Assembly: GCA_028278345.1 (NCBI GenBank)
Contig: JANQEL010000052.1
Coordinates: 1-39,377, forward strand
Length of the DNA stretch: 39,377 nt
Source: Myxococcota bacterium
GTDB taxonomy: Bacteria > Myxococcota_A > UBA9160 > UBA4427
Direction of reading: 5' to 3'
Below the pieces are notes generated by a model that was given only the letters and a program-made list of their open reading frames with translations, was not told where the DNA came from and did not search any database. Position 1 is the stretch's first letter, and each line of letters begins with the position of its first letter. This document shows positions 19,386-28,195 of this stretch, one piece after another. The translations under genes and the position numbers were made by a program.

Positions 19386-19652
19386 ATGGTACGGTGGGAC
19401 CCGAGAAAGTCGGCGGCCAACATTGCCAAGCATCAGATCGACTTCGCGGATGCCGTGGTGGTGCTGGAGGACGACATGGCCCTCACGATCAGCGATGCGG
19501 ATCACAATGAGGAGCGATTCGTGACGACCGGTGCAGACGCAACGGGGCGAGTTCTGGTTGTCGTATACAGCTGGACTGGCGATGAGCCGAGATTGATCTC
19601 TGCGCGGCGTGCCACGCGCAGAGAGCGCCTTCAGTACGAGGCGAGGCGATGA
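19386..19652 (+). CDS. brnT: BrnT family toxin
   Basis: An 88-residue RelE-like ribonuclease toxin of a type II toxin-antitoxin pair. The sequence VRWDPRKSAANIAKHQIDF is the BrnT N-terminal signature; the C-terminal part has GRVLVVVYSW and LISARRATRRERLQYE, the basic block of the family. ATG 19386 was chosen over an in-frame GTG at 19344 because the upstream part overlaps the palindrome and has no family match. Its stop overlaps the brnA start (ATGA), as usual for this pair. Confidence 0.93.
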   Translation: MVRWDPRKSAANIAKHQIDFADAVVVLEDDMALTISDADHNEERFVTTGADATGRVLVVVYSWTGDEPRLISARRATRRERLQYEARR

Positions 19653-19972
19653 AGAAGGAATACGACTTCTCGAAGGGGCGGCGTGGCGCGGTTCTGCCGG
19701 TTTCACCCGGCAAGTCCCGTATCACGATTCGCATCGATGATGACGTACTCGAGTGGTTTCGAAAGCAGGTCCAGAAGGCCGGCGGCGGAAGCTACCAGGC
19801 CCTGATCAACCGGGCGTTGCGCGATCACATCGAGGGCGAGGCCGAGTCGATCGAGGACACATTGCGACGGGTCCTGGAGGAGGTCCTGCCCGGGTCGGGC
19901 AAGAGTCGGGCGAAACCGAAACCGAAAAAGTCGAAGGCCAAGCGAAAGTCGTCCAAGCGCAAGGCGGGATAG
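19649..19972 (+). CDS. brnA: BrnA family antitoxin
   Basis: A 107-residue ribbon-helix-helix protein that neutralises BrnT and represses the operon. KKEYDFSKGRRGAV is the BrnA start, and SRITIRIDDDVLEWF followed by GGGSYQALINRAL is the DNA-binding core, with the beta strand SRITIRI. The C-terminus is longer than typical and ends in about 25 mostly lysine/arginine residues (KPKPKKSKAKRKSSKRKAG), which could add nonspecific nucleic-acid binding. The gene begins in the last bases of brnT. Confidence 0.93.
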   Translation: MKKEYDFSKGRRGAVLPVSPGKSRITIRIDDDVLEWFRKQVQKAGGGSYQALINRALRDHIEGEAESIEDTLRRVLEEVLPGSGKSRAKPKPKKSKAKRKSSKRKAG

Positions 19973-19981
19973 CGGGGACTC

Positions 19982-21391
19982 GTGAGCGAGCAACTCGAAC
20001 CACGTGGGCGATCGACCTGGCTGGCCGGAGTGGGTCCGCTCGTCGTCCTCGCGTTCGTTGCGGTTGCGATTCGCGTGCACAACGCGATCCACTATCCGCT
20101 GCACTTCGGGTTCGATGCACCGGCGAACTGGGAGTACATCGAACATCTGTTGATTTCCTGGCGCCTGCCGCGTCCCGACGAAGGGTGGTCGACCGCGCAT
20201 CCCCCCTTCTTCTACTACCTCTCGGGGTCGCTCGGGCGGGTGATCGGGGGTGGCCCGCAGGAGATCACGGTCGCCGTTCGCCTGATGAGCAGTGCGATCG
20301 GGTTGGCGTCGGCGGTGTGCGCGGTGGTGTGGGTGCGCAGGAGCGCGCCCGGGCGTGGCTTGCGAAGCCTGCTCGCAGCGGCGCTGATCCTCTTCCTCCC
20401 CGTGCACCTCTACATGAGCGCGATGCTGGGCGAGGAGATCGTTTCGAGTGCGTTGATCTCCCTCGTGGTCCTCGGGGTGGCGATCGATCTCGATCGCGTG
20501 GAGGAGGGCGGCTTGTCTCTTGCCGCGATCGCAGGCCTCGGAGTGATCGCCGGACTCGGCTTTCTCACCAAGCTCACGGGGGTGCTCGTGATCGGGGCGG
20601 CGTGTGTGGCCTGGGCGCTCGCGGGATGGCAGCGCGGGGCCATTCACGAGGCCGCCACGCGCATCCTGCTCTTCGGTGTGGTCGCAGGCCTGATCGGTGG
20701 CTGGCCCTACGCGCTCAACTTCGTGCAGTACGGCTACTTCTATCCCCAGAACCTCTCGGTGCACGAGATCATGTTCACCATGCCGCCGGGTGAGCGTTTC
20801 GTGACCGACTATCTGCGCTTCCCATTGGCGACCTTCACGCAACCCCAGGTTCTGGCCCCGGATCTCCTGCATTCCGTCTGGGGCGCGACCTACACGACGC
20901 TCTGGTTCGATGGGCATCGCGTGATGTTGCCGCGCTCGGCGCCGCCAGTGGAGAACATGGGGACGCTGCTGTTGCTCTTCGGGCTGGTTCCCACGGTGGC
21001 CTTCGTCGTCGGTTTCGTGCGCGGGGTGAAACGTGCGATTCGAAATCCGGGCGGCGCGGATACGGTCTTCGTCTCCCTCGTCGTGCTGACCATCGCGGGC
21101 TACCTGTTCTTCACCTGGAACAATCCCTGGTATGCGACGGTGAAGGCGAGCTACCTGCTGGGGGCGGTCGTGCCGTTTGCGGTGTACGCGAGTGAAGTGC
21201 TCGACGATTGGCTCGCCGCGGGGAACGAACTTCGACGCGGAATAGTCGGAGTCCTGCTCGGAGCGCTTCTGCTCGGTTCGGCCTCCGTATTCACCGTGGG
21301 GCTCGTCTTCACCAAGCAGGAGGGGCCGGGGTTCGAATGGCCCCGAGTCGACCCCTCGCGCCACTACGAGCGGGTACAGTCCGCGCGATGA
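19982..21391 (+). CDS. Multi-pass membrane glycosyltransferase, GT-C/PMT-like
   Basis: A 469-residue integral membrane protein with about ten hydrophobic spans. The first periplasmic loop has the GT-C acidic motif FGFDAPANWEYIEHL, followed by STAHPPFFYYLSGSLGR, the HPP-type loop of ArnT/PMT-like transferases that use polyprenyl-phosphate sugars. It would add a sugar to a lipid, glycan or protein on the periplasmic side. GTG 19982 starts just 9 bases after brnA. The stop overlaps the start of the methyltransferase (ATGA). The donor and acceptor are unknown. Confidence 0.8.
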   Translation: MSEQLEPRGRSTWLAGVGPLVVLAFVAVAIRVHNAIHYPLHFGFDAPANWEYIEHLLISWRLPRPDEGWSTAHPPFFYYLSGSLGRVIGGGPQEITVAVRLMSSAIGLASAVCAVVWVRRSAPGRGLRSLLAAALILFLPVHLYMSAMLGEEIVSSALISLVVLGVAIDLDRVEEGGLSLAAIAGLGVIAGLGFLTKLTGVLVIGAACVAWALAGWQRGAIHEAATRILLFGVVAGLIGGWPYALNFVQYGYFYPQNLSVHEIMFTMPPGERFVTDYLRFPLATFTQPQVLAPDLLHSVWGATYTTLWFDGHRVMLPRSAPPVENMGTLLLLFGLVPTVAFVVGFVRGVKRAIRNPGGADTVFVSLVVLTIAGYLFFTWNNPWYATVKASYLLGAVVPFAVYASEVLDDWLAAGNELRRGIVGVLLGALLLGSASVFTVGLVFTKQEGPGFEWPRVDPSRHYERVQSAR

Positions 21392-21993
21392 GCGAAGAGC
21401 GATCGACACGCGACGCCGATTACACGCGCCGGCTCGAGACGCTGGGCGAGGCGGGGTGGAAGCGCTGGTTCGACGTGCAGGCGCCGTACCGGCGTCATGT
21501 GCGTGGCCTCGATCTCGGTTTCGTGCTCGACGTCGGCTGTGGCATCGGTCGCAACCTCGTTCATCTCGATCGCCATGGCGTCGGGGTCGACCACAACGCC
21601 GAGTCGGTCGAGGCGGCGCGCGAGCGGGGGTGCGTGGCGTTCGTATCCGATGATTTCGAGGCGTCGGAGTACGCGACGCCCGAGCGGTTCGACTCCCTGC
21701 TCTGCGCGCACGTGGTCGAGCACATGACCGTCGAGCACGCCTGCGCGTTGATCGCGGGCTATCTGCAGTATGTGCGAGTCGGAGGCCTCGTCGTGTTGAT
21801 CGCGCCGCAAGATGCCGGCTATCGCAGCGACGCCACCCATGTCGAGTTCATGGACCCGCCGAAGCTCGAGCGGATTCTCGAGCGCGCGGGTGCCCCGCAA
21901 CAGCGCGCCTACTCGTTTCCGTTCCCACGCTTCGTGGGGCATGTCTTTCCCCACAACGAGTTCGTTGCGATCGGGCGGAAAGCGTCAGCGTAG
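21388..21993 (+). CDS. SAM-dependent methyltransferase (class I)
   Basis: A 201-residue cytosolic methyltransferase. Motif I is FVLDVGCGIGRNLVHL, then the acidic end of strand 2 at GVGVDHNAESV, then LLCAHVVEHM and GGLVVLIAPQ. It has the form of type 11/12 methyltransferases often linked to polysaccharide loci. The start overlaps the GT-C gene by 4 bases, implying coupled translation and a joint role in glycan modification (inference). The C-terminus carries no extra domain. The substrate is unknown. Confidence 0.87.
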   Translation: MSEERSTRDADYTRRLETLGEAGWKRWFDVQAPYRRHVRGLDLGFVLDVGCGIGRNLVHLDRHGVGVDHNAESVEAARERGCVAFVSDDFEASEYATPERFDSLLCAHVVEHMTVEHACALIAGYLQYVRVGGLVVLIAPQDAGYRSDATHVEFMDPPKLERILERAGAPQQRAYSFPFPRFVGHVFPHNEFVAIGRKASA

Positions 21994-22002
21994 GAAGAGC
22001 CT

Positions 22003-22989
22003 TCAGCGCAAAAAGAGATCCTGCGCCAGGCTCCTTGCGCCGTAGCCGAAGCGCCAGTAGCCGCCGTTCAGGGTTTCCCGCACGATCGTGGGAAGTCGGG
22101 CGAAGAAGCCGCCCGTCATGGCGTCGCGCAGCCCGGCATGGCGGATCTTTCCTTCTGCCAGCGCGACGACTTCGGGCCGCAGCGTTCGTCCCTCGCTCGC
22201 CACTGTGCGGAAGCGGTCGCGCGCGGTCGTGAAGAACACGACGTTGTGATGGAAGGCGCCAATCGCGAGCTGCTCCTTCGCCTTGGCGAACTGCTCGCGC
22301 AGGTTGAAGCGCTGCAGGCCGAACTGATTCTGCCCGTGCAGGCGGTACTCGATGAGGTCGCGCTCGACGATGCGCACCTTCGCCACCCCGCAGATGCTGA
22401 AGGTGACCCACGCGTCGTGGCAATCGTGCAGCTCGGGAAAGGGCAGGAAGACGTCGCGATAGCTCGAACGGAAGGCGAGGGTGGTCCCCGCCGCGACCAC
22501 GTGGCGCACGAATACCTCGGCTTCGCGCTCGGCACGTACGCGCGCACGTTCCCTCGGCGTGAACCAGAGCGAGTCCCACAGCGTATAGCCGAGGGGGGCG
22601 AGGCTCTCGTCCACCACCCGCCCGTTGCTGAACACCGCGCCGGCTTCGGGGTCGGCTTCGAGGACGCCGACGAGGGTTTCGATCTTGTCTTCGTGCCAGA
22701 CGTCGTCCTGGTCTGCGAAGAAGATGAACTCCCCCGTGCACAGGGAGACCGCCTGCTCGAAATTGGGGGTGGTGGTGAGGTTCTCGGCGTTGCACACGAC
22801 CTGCACCTCGAAGGGGGCTTCCTGCGCGAAGCGATGCAGGGCGTCGATCGTGCCATCGCTCGAACCGTCGTCGCAGACCACCAGCTGATCCGGAGGCCGC
22901 GTCTGGCGCACGAAGCTCTCGAGTTGCCCCGCCAGCCAGGGGCCCGCGTTGTAAGTCGTCATGGCGATGGAAACGCGGGGCGTGGACAT
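22003..22989 (-). CDS. Glycosyltransferase family 2 (rhamnosyltransferase-like)
   Basis: A 328-residue cytosolic GT-A enzyme. The start VSIAMTTYNAGPWLAGQLES and VVCDDGSSDGTIDAL are the donor-binding blocks; the metal-binding aspartates are in IFFADQDDVWHEDK. These motifs are close to rhamnosyl and glucosyl transferases of O-antigen loci. The C-terminal 110 residues have no further domain. ATG 22989 is the only good start. A TATCGT lies 9 bases upstream with no ribosome site, so the mRNA may be nearly leaderless. It is the only gene of the glycan cassette on the minus strand. Confidence 0.92.
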   Translation of the reverse strand: MSTPRVSIAMTTYNAGPWLAGQLESFVRQTRPPDQLVVCDDGSSDGTIDALHRFAQEAPFEVQVVCNAENLTTTPNFEQAVSLCTGEFIFFADQDDVWHEDKIETLVGVLEADPEAGAVFSNGRVVDESLAPLGYTLWDSLWFTPRERARVRAEREAEVFVRHVVAAGTTLAFRSSYRDVFLPFPELHDCHDAWVTFSICGVAKVRIVERDLIEYRLHGQNQFGLQRFNLREQFAKAKEQLAIGAFHHNVVFFTTARDRFRTVASEGRTLRPEVVALAEGKIRHAGLRDAMTGGFFARLPTIVRETLNGGYWRFGYGARSLAQDLFLR

Positions 22990-22998
22990 GGCGCGCCC

Positions 22999-23004
22999 AC
23001 GATA
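22999..23004 (-). promoter_or_regulatory. Possible -10 element for the GT2 gene
   Basis: TATCGT on the minus strand, 9 bases upstream of the ATG at 22989. A matching TATCCT on the plus strand (23069-23074) could serve the divergent acetyltransferase gene. Confidence 0.35.
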
Positions 23005-23125
23005 GCCAACACCGTCGCGGGCCCCACGCGTGGGCACGGCACTTCGCACGCGCACAGGGGGGCTGGGTTATCCTGCGCGTCGATTCGGCAACGAAGATTC
23101 GCTTGCGACCAACAGCGGGGGAACC

Positions 23126-23605
23126 GTGGACGGCGTTCGATTCATCGACGCAGACATCGTCGACGTGAAGTTCGGCAAAGACGTGCGCGTGGTGCGGCCG
23201 GTCAACCTCTACGGTTGCAGGATCGGCGATGGCTGCTTCGTCGGCCCGTTCGTCGAGATCCAGCGCAACGTGTCGATCGGCGCCCGCACACGCGTGCAGA
23301 GCCACAGCTTCCTTTGCGAGATGGTGACGATCGGAGAGGATTGCTTCATTGGCCACGGTGTCGTGACCATCAATGACCCCTTCCACTCCGGGGGGCCCTC
23401 CTACGACACCTCGGAATGGCACGCCACCGTGATCGGCGATCGCGTTTCGGTGGGGAGCAATGCGACGCTGATGCCGGTTTCGATCTGCGATGACGTCGTG
23501 ATCGGCGCCGGTTCGGTGGTGACGAAGGACATCACGAAACCCGGTATCTACGCCGGCAACCCCGCGCGCTTCGTGCGCGCGATCGACCCGCCCGAACCTG
23601 CTTGA
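23126..23605 (+). CDS. Hexapeptide N-acetyltransferase, WbpD/WlbB-like
   Basis: A 159-residue left-handed beta-helix enzyme. The blocks NLYGCRIGDGCFVGPFVEIQ, RVQSHSFLCEMVTIGEDCFIG and GHGVVTINDPF match acetyltransferases acting on UDP-3-amino sugars (WbpD/WlbB), including the histidine in GHGV. The C-terminal VIGAGSVVTKDI and YAGNPARFV are typical. GTG 23126 follows GGGGGAA directly and gives the normal family length; the frame is open further upstream without family similarity. The stop overlaps the carbamoyltransferase start (TTGA). It probably acetylates a nucleotide sugar for the envelope glycan. Confidence 0.88.
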   Translation: MDGVRFIDADIVDVKFGKDVRVVRPVNLYGCRIGDGCFVGPFVEIQRNVSIGARTRVQSHSFLCEMVTIGEDCFIGHGVVTINDPFHSGGPSYDTSEWHATVIGDRVSVGSNATLMPVSICDDVVIGAGSVVTKDITKPGIYAGNPARFVRAIDPPEPA

Positions 23606-25332
23606 CGACCATCCTCGGCATCAACGGCAGCACCCTGCGCGATGGGTTGTTCCGACGCTTTGGCGGCATGCACAACGCAGCCGCCTGCCTGCTGGTCGAT
23701 GGCGAGCTCAAGGCCTTCGTCGAAGAGGAGCGCTTCGTCCACATCAAGCAGTTCGGCGGCTTTCCCGCGCACTCGATCCGTTATTGCCTGGAGAGCCAGC
23801 GACTCTCGATCGAGGAGGTCGACCACGTCGCCTACGGCTGGATGAACATCCCCGGCCTGGTCTGGAACCGGCTCTCGACCTACGTGCGCAATGGCCTCGC
23901 CTTCAAGACCGAGTATCCCCTGGGCGTGCTCACGATCGATGCGCTCGAATTGGTCGCCGGCGGGCTGAAGAGCGCATTCAAGGAACACATCGGCCCGTAT
24001 GTGCCGCCGATCACCTGCATCCACCATCACCGTTGTCACGCGGCGAGCAGCTTTCGCTGCTCGGGCTTCGACGAGGCGACGCTGATCAACTTCGATGGCG
24101 CCGGGGAGACGACGGCGACCTACATCGGCCACGGTCGCGAAAACGAGATCGAGACCCTGCGCGAGATCGAGGTGCCTCACTCCCTCGGTCGCGCATACAG
24201 CGAGTTCACCGAATACCTGGGCTTCGTTCGCAACAACGACGAGTACAAGGTGATGGGCCTGGCCTCGTATGGCGAGCCCGAGTTCGATCTCTCGGGGATC
24301 ATCCGGGACACCGCCGATGGCTACGCCCTCGATCCGAAGTACTTCTACCGCTATTCGATTCCGCAGGGGCGGTTTCGCGTCGATCGCCTCGAGGGGCTGT
24401 GCGGTCCGCGGCGGGTGGACGACGATGCGCCGATCGATCAGCGACACAAGAACATCGCCGCTTCCATCCAGAAGCGGTTGGAGGACGTTTCGCGTCACCT
24501 CGTCGAAAGCGCGGTCTCACAGACGGGTTCGCGAAACCTGTGTCTGGCGGGCGGCGTCGCGCTCAACTGCAAGAACAACGGCGAGATCCTGCAGAGCGGA
24601 TTGATCGACGAGATGTTCGTGCAGCCGGTGGCGAACGACGCGGGGGTCGCTCTCGGTGCGGCGCTCGAGTTGAATGCGCGACTCGGCCACGAGACGAAGT
24701 GGAGGATGGAGCACACCTACTACGGGCCCGAGCACGCCGACGAGGCGATCGTCGAGGCGCTCGAGAAGGCGGGGCTCGAATACGAACGCAGCAGCGAGAT
24801 CGAAGCCGAAACCGCCGCTGAACTCGCTGCGGGCAAGATCGTCGGCTGGTTCCAGGGGCGCATGGAGGCGGGGCCCCGCGCACTCGGCAATCGCAGCATC
24901 CTCGGCAACCCCCGCATCCCGGGAATGGACGACAAGGTCAACGAGGTGATCAAGTTTCGCGAAGCCTGGCGTCCCTTCTGCCCCTCGATGCTCGACGAGG
25001 CGAAGGACGACTACCTCGTGAACGCGAAGGAGTCGCCCTTCATGATCCTGACCTTCGAGATCGAGCCGGAGCGCCGCGAAGAGGTGCCTTCGATCGTGCA
25101 CGTCGATGGAACCGCACGACCGCAGACGGTGAAGCGCGACGTCAATCCCCGCTACTGGACGCTGATCGATCGCTTTCGCGCGGAGACCGGAACCCCGGTG
25201 TTGATGAACACGAGCTTCAACATCAAGGGCGACACGATCGTGAACACCCCCGACGACGCGATCCGAACCTTCCTCGGCACCGGGATGGATGTCCTCGTGA
25301 TGGGGGATTTCACGGTGCGGCGGCCTGGATGA
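23602..25332 (+). CDS. Carbamoyltransferase (NodU/CmcH family)
   Basis: A 576-residue enzyme that transfers a carbamoyl group from carbamoyl phosphate, through carbamoyl-AMP, to a hydroxyl of a sugar or metabolite. N-terminal TILGINGST, VDGELKAFVEEERF and CIHHHRCHAASSF hold the metal-binding histidines of the Kae1-like domain, followed by LCLAGGVALNCKNNGEI. The C-terminal YrdC-like part has GWFQGRMEAGPRALGNRSIL and LMNTSFNIKGDTIV. TTG 23602 is the start; it overlaps the previous stop and gives the conserved N-terminus. In this neighbourhood the acceptor is probably an envelope glycan, as with NodU on Nod factors (inference). Confidence 0.93.
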   Translation: MTTILGINGSTLRDGLFRRFGGMHNAAACLLVDGELKAFVEEERFVHIKQFGGFPAHSIRYCLESQRLSIEEVDHVAYGWMNIPGLVWNRLSTYVRNGLAFKTEYPLGVLTIDALELVAGGLKSAFKEHIGPYVPPITCIHHHRCHAASSFRCSGFDEATLINFDGAGETTATYIGHGRENEIETLREIEVPHSLGRAYSEFTEYLGFVRNNDEYKVMGLASYGEPEFDLSGIIRDTADGYALDPKYFYRYSIPQGRFRVDRLEGLCGPRRVDDDAPIDQRHKNIAASIQKRLEDVSRHLVESAVSQTGSRNLCLAGGVALNCKNNGEILQSGLIDEMFVQPVANDAGVALGAALELNARLGHETKWRMEHTYYGPEHADEAIVEALEKAGLEYERSSEIEAETAAELAAGKIVGWFQGRMEAGPRALGNRSILGNPRIPGMDDKVNEVIKFREAWRPFCPSMLDEAKDDYLVNAKESPFMILTFEIEPERREEVPSIVHVDGTARPQTVKRDVNPRYWTLIDRFRAETGTPVLMNTSFNIKGDTIVNTPDDAIRTFLGTGMDVLVMGDFTVRRPG

Positions 25333-25691
25333 GGGGCGGGCGCCAGAAGCGATGGCGCGTACGCTGGGCGCTGTCCTGTTCCATCGCCATGGCCCTGGTG
25401 GCATCGACGGGTTGCGGCGATAGCACTGGCGGGAGCGAGGATGTGGAGTGCGAGCTGGACGGTGAGATCTGTTGGTCTCTGCAGGCGGCTCCAGGGCTCC
25501 GCGGTGCGGGCCTGATCGTGAACGAATGTGACGTACCCGTCGTGGTCGATTGGTGCATCGTGCCGTTCGGCGAGATCTGTGATCCCGAAGAGGACGGCGA
25601 TACCGAAACGATCGGTTCCGGGGAGGCGACGGACCCCTTCAGGTGGGATTTCATCGCCGAGACGGTCCACGTCGAATGCGAGAAGTTCTGA
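25329..25691 (+). CDS. Small putative lipoprotein, unknown
   Basis: A 120-residue exported protein I do not recognise. It has a basic N-terminus, a hydrophobic core (ALSCSIAMALVAS) and a cysteine after STG that could be lipidated, although the lipobox is not ideal. The mature part has six more cysteines (CELDGEIC, ECDVPVVVDWC, ICDPE, HVECEKF), so disulfides are likely in the periplasm. The start overlaps the carbamoyltransferase stop by 4 bases, so it belongs to that transcript. It converges with the ROK kinase gene 11 bases away. Confidence 0.7.
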   Translation: MRGGRQKRWRVRWALSCSIAMALVASTGCGDSTGGSEDVECELDGEICWSLQAAPGLRGAGLIVNECDVPVVVDWCIVPFGEICDPEEDGDTETIGSGEATDPFRWDFIAETVHVECEKF

Positions 25692-25702
25692 GCCCCCGAT
25701 TC

Positions 25703-26593
25703 TCAGAAATGCTCGAAGAACAACCCCGCGCCCACCTGGCCCGCCTGACTTCCGAGTTCGCTCACGAGGAGCGGCACCTCACCCAGGGGCGGTCCGTAGG
25801 CGTTCGCGACGAGCCGCGCTCGGCACGTCGACTCGAATAGATCGAACGCCGGCGAGATCCCGCCGCTGAATACGATTGCGTCGACGTCGAGGATGCACTG
25901 CAGCGAGCGGATCGCGTCCGCGATGGCCTCGCCCATGCGTTCGAATGCCCGGATACCGGCCGCTTCGCCGCGGCGCGCAGCGTCGGCGATCTCGCGCACC
26001 TCCTTCGCTCGACCTCCGCCCGCTTCGAACTCCCGCATCAACGCCCGGGTGCCCGCGTAGGTTTCAAAGCAGCCCACCTGACCGCAGACGCAGGGGTGGG
26101 ACTCTTTGCGGTGCAGTGCCATGTGACCGAGTTCGCCACCGAAGCCGTGACTTCCGCGTCTCACCCTTCCGTCGATCACCACGCCGCCGCCGATCCCCGT
26201 GCCGAGGGTGATCATCACGAAACTCTCGTGTTCGCGGCCATGGCCGTAGACGAGCTCCGCCAGCGCGGCCGCGGTCGCATCGTTTTCGACGAGCACCGGG
26301 CATCCCACGCGAGCCTCGAGCTCGCCCCGCATCGCGACGCCCTCGAATCCCGACACGTTGGGCAGCCGGTAGCAGACGCCTTCGGAGTCGACTTCACCCG
26401 GGATGGCAAAGCCGACTTCAGCCGGCTTCGAATCCAACCCGCGGATCGCGTCCGCGATCGCATCGAGCAGTGCCAGGGGCCCCTTGCTCGCGTCGGTGGG
26501 GATCGAGCAGGAATCCAGCACGCACGGCCCATCGATCCGAGCGATCTTCACCGCTGTGCCGCCCATGTCGATGCCGATCCGGCTCCCTGCCAT
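25703..26593 (-). CDS. ROK family sugar kinase
   Basis: A 296-residue cytosolic kinase or N-acetyl-sugar kinase. The phosphate-1 motif is IGIDMGGTAVKIA, the substrate block is LVENDATAAALAE, then FVMITLGTGIGGGVV and the zinc motif CVCGQVGCFETYAGTRAL with HMALH before it. The C-terminal IVFSGGISPAFD is the adenosine motif. Glucokinase activity is the commonest role, but the specificity is not certain. ATG 26593 is 14 bases after the flavoprotein stop, so it is probably the last gene of the arsM operon. Its frame is open upstream, but that is shadow. Confidence 0.92.
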   Translation of the reverse strand: MAGSRIGIDMGGTAVKIARIDGPCVLDSCSIPTDASKGPLALLDAIADAIRGLDSKPAEVGFAIPGEVDSEGVCYRLPNVSGFEGVAMRGELEARVGCPVLVENDATAAALAELVYGHGREHESFVMITLGTGIGGGVVIDGRVRRGSHGFGGELGHMALHRKESHPCVCGQVGCFETYAGTRALMREFEAGGGRAKEVREIADAARRGEAAGIRAFERMGEAIADAIRSLQCILDVDAIVFSGGISPAFDLFESTCRARLVANAYGPPLGEVPLLVSELGSQAGQVGAGLFFEHF

Positions 26594-26607
26594 GGGCGCA
26601 GTATGCC

Positions 26608-28146
26608 TCAGCGGCGCCAGCGCAGGATCAGATCGAAGAGCCTTGCGACCGTCGGCGTGAGCTTTGTGCGATTGAACTGGTCGCCGATCTGGCGGACGGC
26701 CTCCGCCTGGGTGGGGTAGGGGTGGATCACCGCCGAGAGCTTCGAAAGCCCGACGCCACCGGCCATGGCGACGCTGATCTCGCTGATCATCTCTCCGGCG
26801 TGTTTCGCCACGATGGTGGCGCCGACGATCTCGTCTTTGCCCTTCACCGTGTGGATCTTGACGAAGCCCTCTTCTTCGCCCTCGGCGATCGCGCGATCCA
26901 CCTCGGCGAGGGGCCGGATGTAGGTATCGACCTCGATCCCCTTCGCCTTCGCGTCGCGTTCGTACAGGCCGACGTGGGCGATCTCGGGTCGCGTGTAGGT
27001 ACACCAAGGGATGGTGAGGGCGGAGACCTTCTTGCTGCCGAAGAAGAGGGCGTTCTGGATGACGGCACGTGAGGCGAAGTCGGCGGCGTGGGTGAACTTC
27101 GTCGACATGCAGACATCGCCGCTCGCGAAGATGTTCTTGTTGCTCGTGCGCAGCTGGTCGTCGACTACGACGCCACTGCGGTCGACTTCGATGCCGATCT
27201 CTTCGAGCCCGAGCCCCTCGACGTTCGGGATGCGTCCCGCACCGACGAGGATGGTGTCGACTTCGATCCACTCTTCCTTACCGCCGCGGTTTAGCTTCAT
27301 TCGCTTCGTGCCGCCGGAGACCTCGACGGCCTCGACGCCCGTATCGAGGCAGACCTCGACGCCATCGCGCTCGAGTGAAGCGCGCAACACGTCGGCGGCA
27401 TCGGGATCCTCGCGCACGAGGAACTGATGCGATTGCTCGATCAGGTGGACGCGGCTCCCGAGGCACGCGAACGACTGGGCGAGTTCGCAGCCGATCGGAC
27501 CGCCGCCGATGATGCCGATGCGCGCGGGTAGCTCGGTCAGCCCGAAGATGCTCTCATTGGTGTGGTAGCCGGCTTCTTCGAGCCCCGGGATCGGCGGCAC
27601 GAAGGGGCGCGCGCCGGTGGCGATCACCGCCTTCTTGAAGTGGAGAGTCTTGCCCGCGACTTCGATGTGCTGGCTGTCCTTGAAGCGTCCTTCGCCGATG
27701 AAGACATCGACGCCCAGCTCGTTACGAAAACGCGTGGCCGAATCGTGCTTGCTGATGCGGCTGCGAATCTCCCGCAGGCGTTCCATCACGAGCCCGAAGT
27801 CGACCTTCACCGCGGTCGGGTCGACGGAAACGCCGACCTCGGCCGCGGCGCGGATGTCGGCGATCGCGTGGGCCGAACGCAGCAGGGATTTCGAGGGTAC
27901 GCAGCCCGAGTTGAGGCAGTCGCCTCCCATCAGATGGCGTTCGATCAGCGCCACCTTCGCGCCGAGGCCCGCCGCTCCAGCCGCAGCGACCAGGCCCGCG
28001 GTGCCGGCTCCGATGACCACCAGGTTGTAGGAGGGAGCCGGTTCGGGGTTCGGCCAATCGGCGGGGTGGACGTTGTCCACGAGGTTCTGGTTGTGGACGT
28101 CCATCGGCGGCACTTCGACGGCCTGGACTTCGTTTCGATCGGACAT
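26608..28146 (-). CDS. FAD-dependent disulfide oxidoreductase, MerA/Lpd-like
   Basis: A 512-residue flavoprotein of the pyridine nucleotide-disulfide oxidoreductase family. A 40-residue N-terminal extension precedes the FAD site VVIGAGTAGLVAAAGAAGLG. The redox disulfide is in GGDCLNSGCVPSKSLL, the NAD(P)H site is IGIIGGGPIGCELAQSF, the second FAD block is IFASGDV, and the dimer domain has VIHPYPTQAEA with the catalytic histidine. It lacks the N-terminal metal-binding domain and the C-terminal cysteine pair of mercuric reductase, so mercury reduction is not supported. It lies 49 bases downstream of the TVP38 gene; this pairing is seen in many bacteria. The substrate is unknown. Confidence 0.92.
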   Translation of the reverse strand: MSDRNEVQAVEVPPMDVHNQNLVDNVHPADWPNPEPAPSYNLVVIGAGTAGLVAAAGAAGLGAKVALIERHLMGGDCLNSGCVPSKSLLRSAHAIADIRAAAEVGVSVDPTAVKVDFGLVMERLREIRSRISKHDSATRFRNELGVDVFIGEGRFKDSQHIEVAGKTLHFKKAVIATGARPFVPPIPGLEEAGYHTNESIFGLTELPARIGIIGGGPIGCELAQSFACLGSRVHLIEQSHQFLVREDPDAADVLRASLERDGVEVCLDTGVEAVEVSGGTKRMKLNRGGKEEWIEVDTILVGAGRIPNVEGLGLEEIGIEVDRSGVVVDDQLRTSNKNIFASGDVCMSTKFTHAADFASRAVIQNALFFGSKKVSALTIPWCTYTRPEIAHVGLYERDAKAKGIEVDTYIRPLAEVDRAIAEGEEEGFVKIHTVKGKDEIVGATIVAKHAGEMISEISVAMAGGVGLSKLSAVIHPYPTQAEAVRQIGDQFNRTKLTPTVARLFDLILRWRR

Positions 28147-28195
28147 GGCAGTGGATCCTCTTCGCTTCGAATCGTGGGGCGGCGTTCGCGAAGTT

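Noticed and set aside
26608..28146. Mercuric reductase identity for the flavoprotein
   Set aside because: The metal-binding N-terminal domain and the C-terminal cysteine pair of MerA are absent and no other mer genes are nearby.
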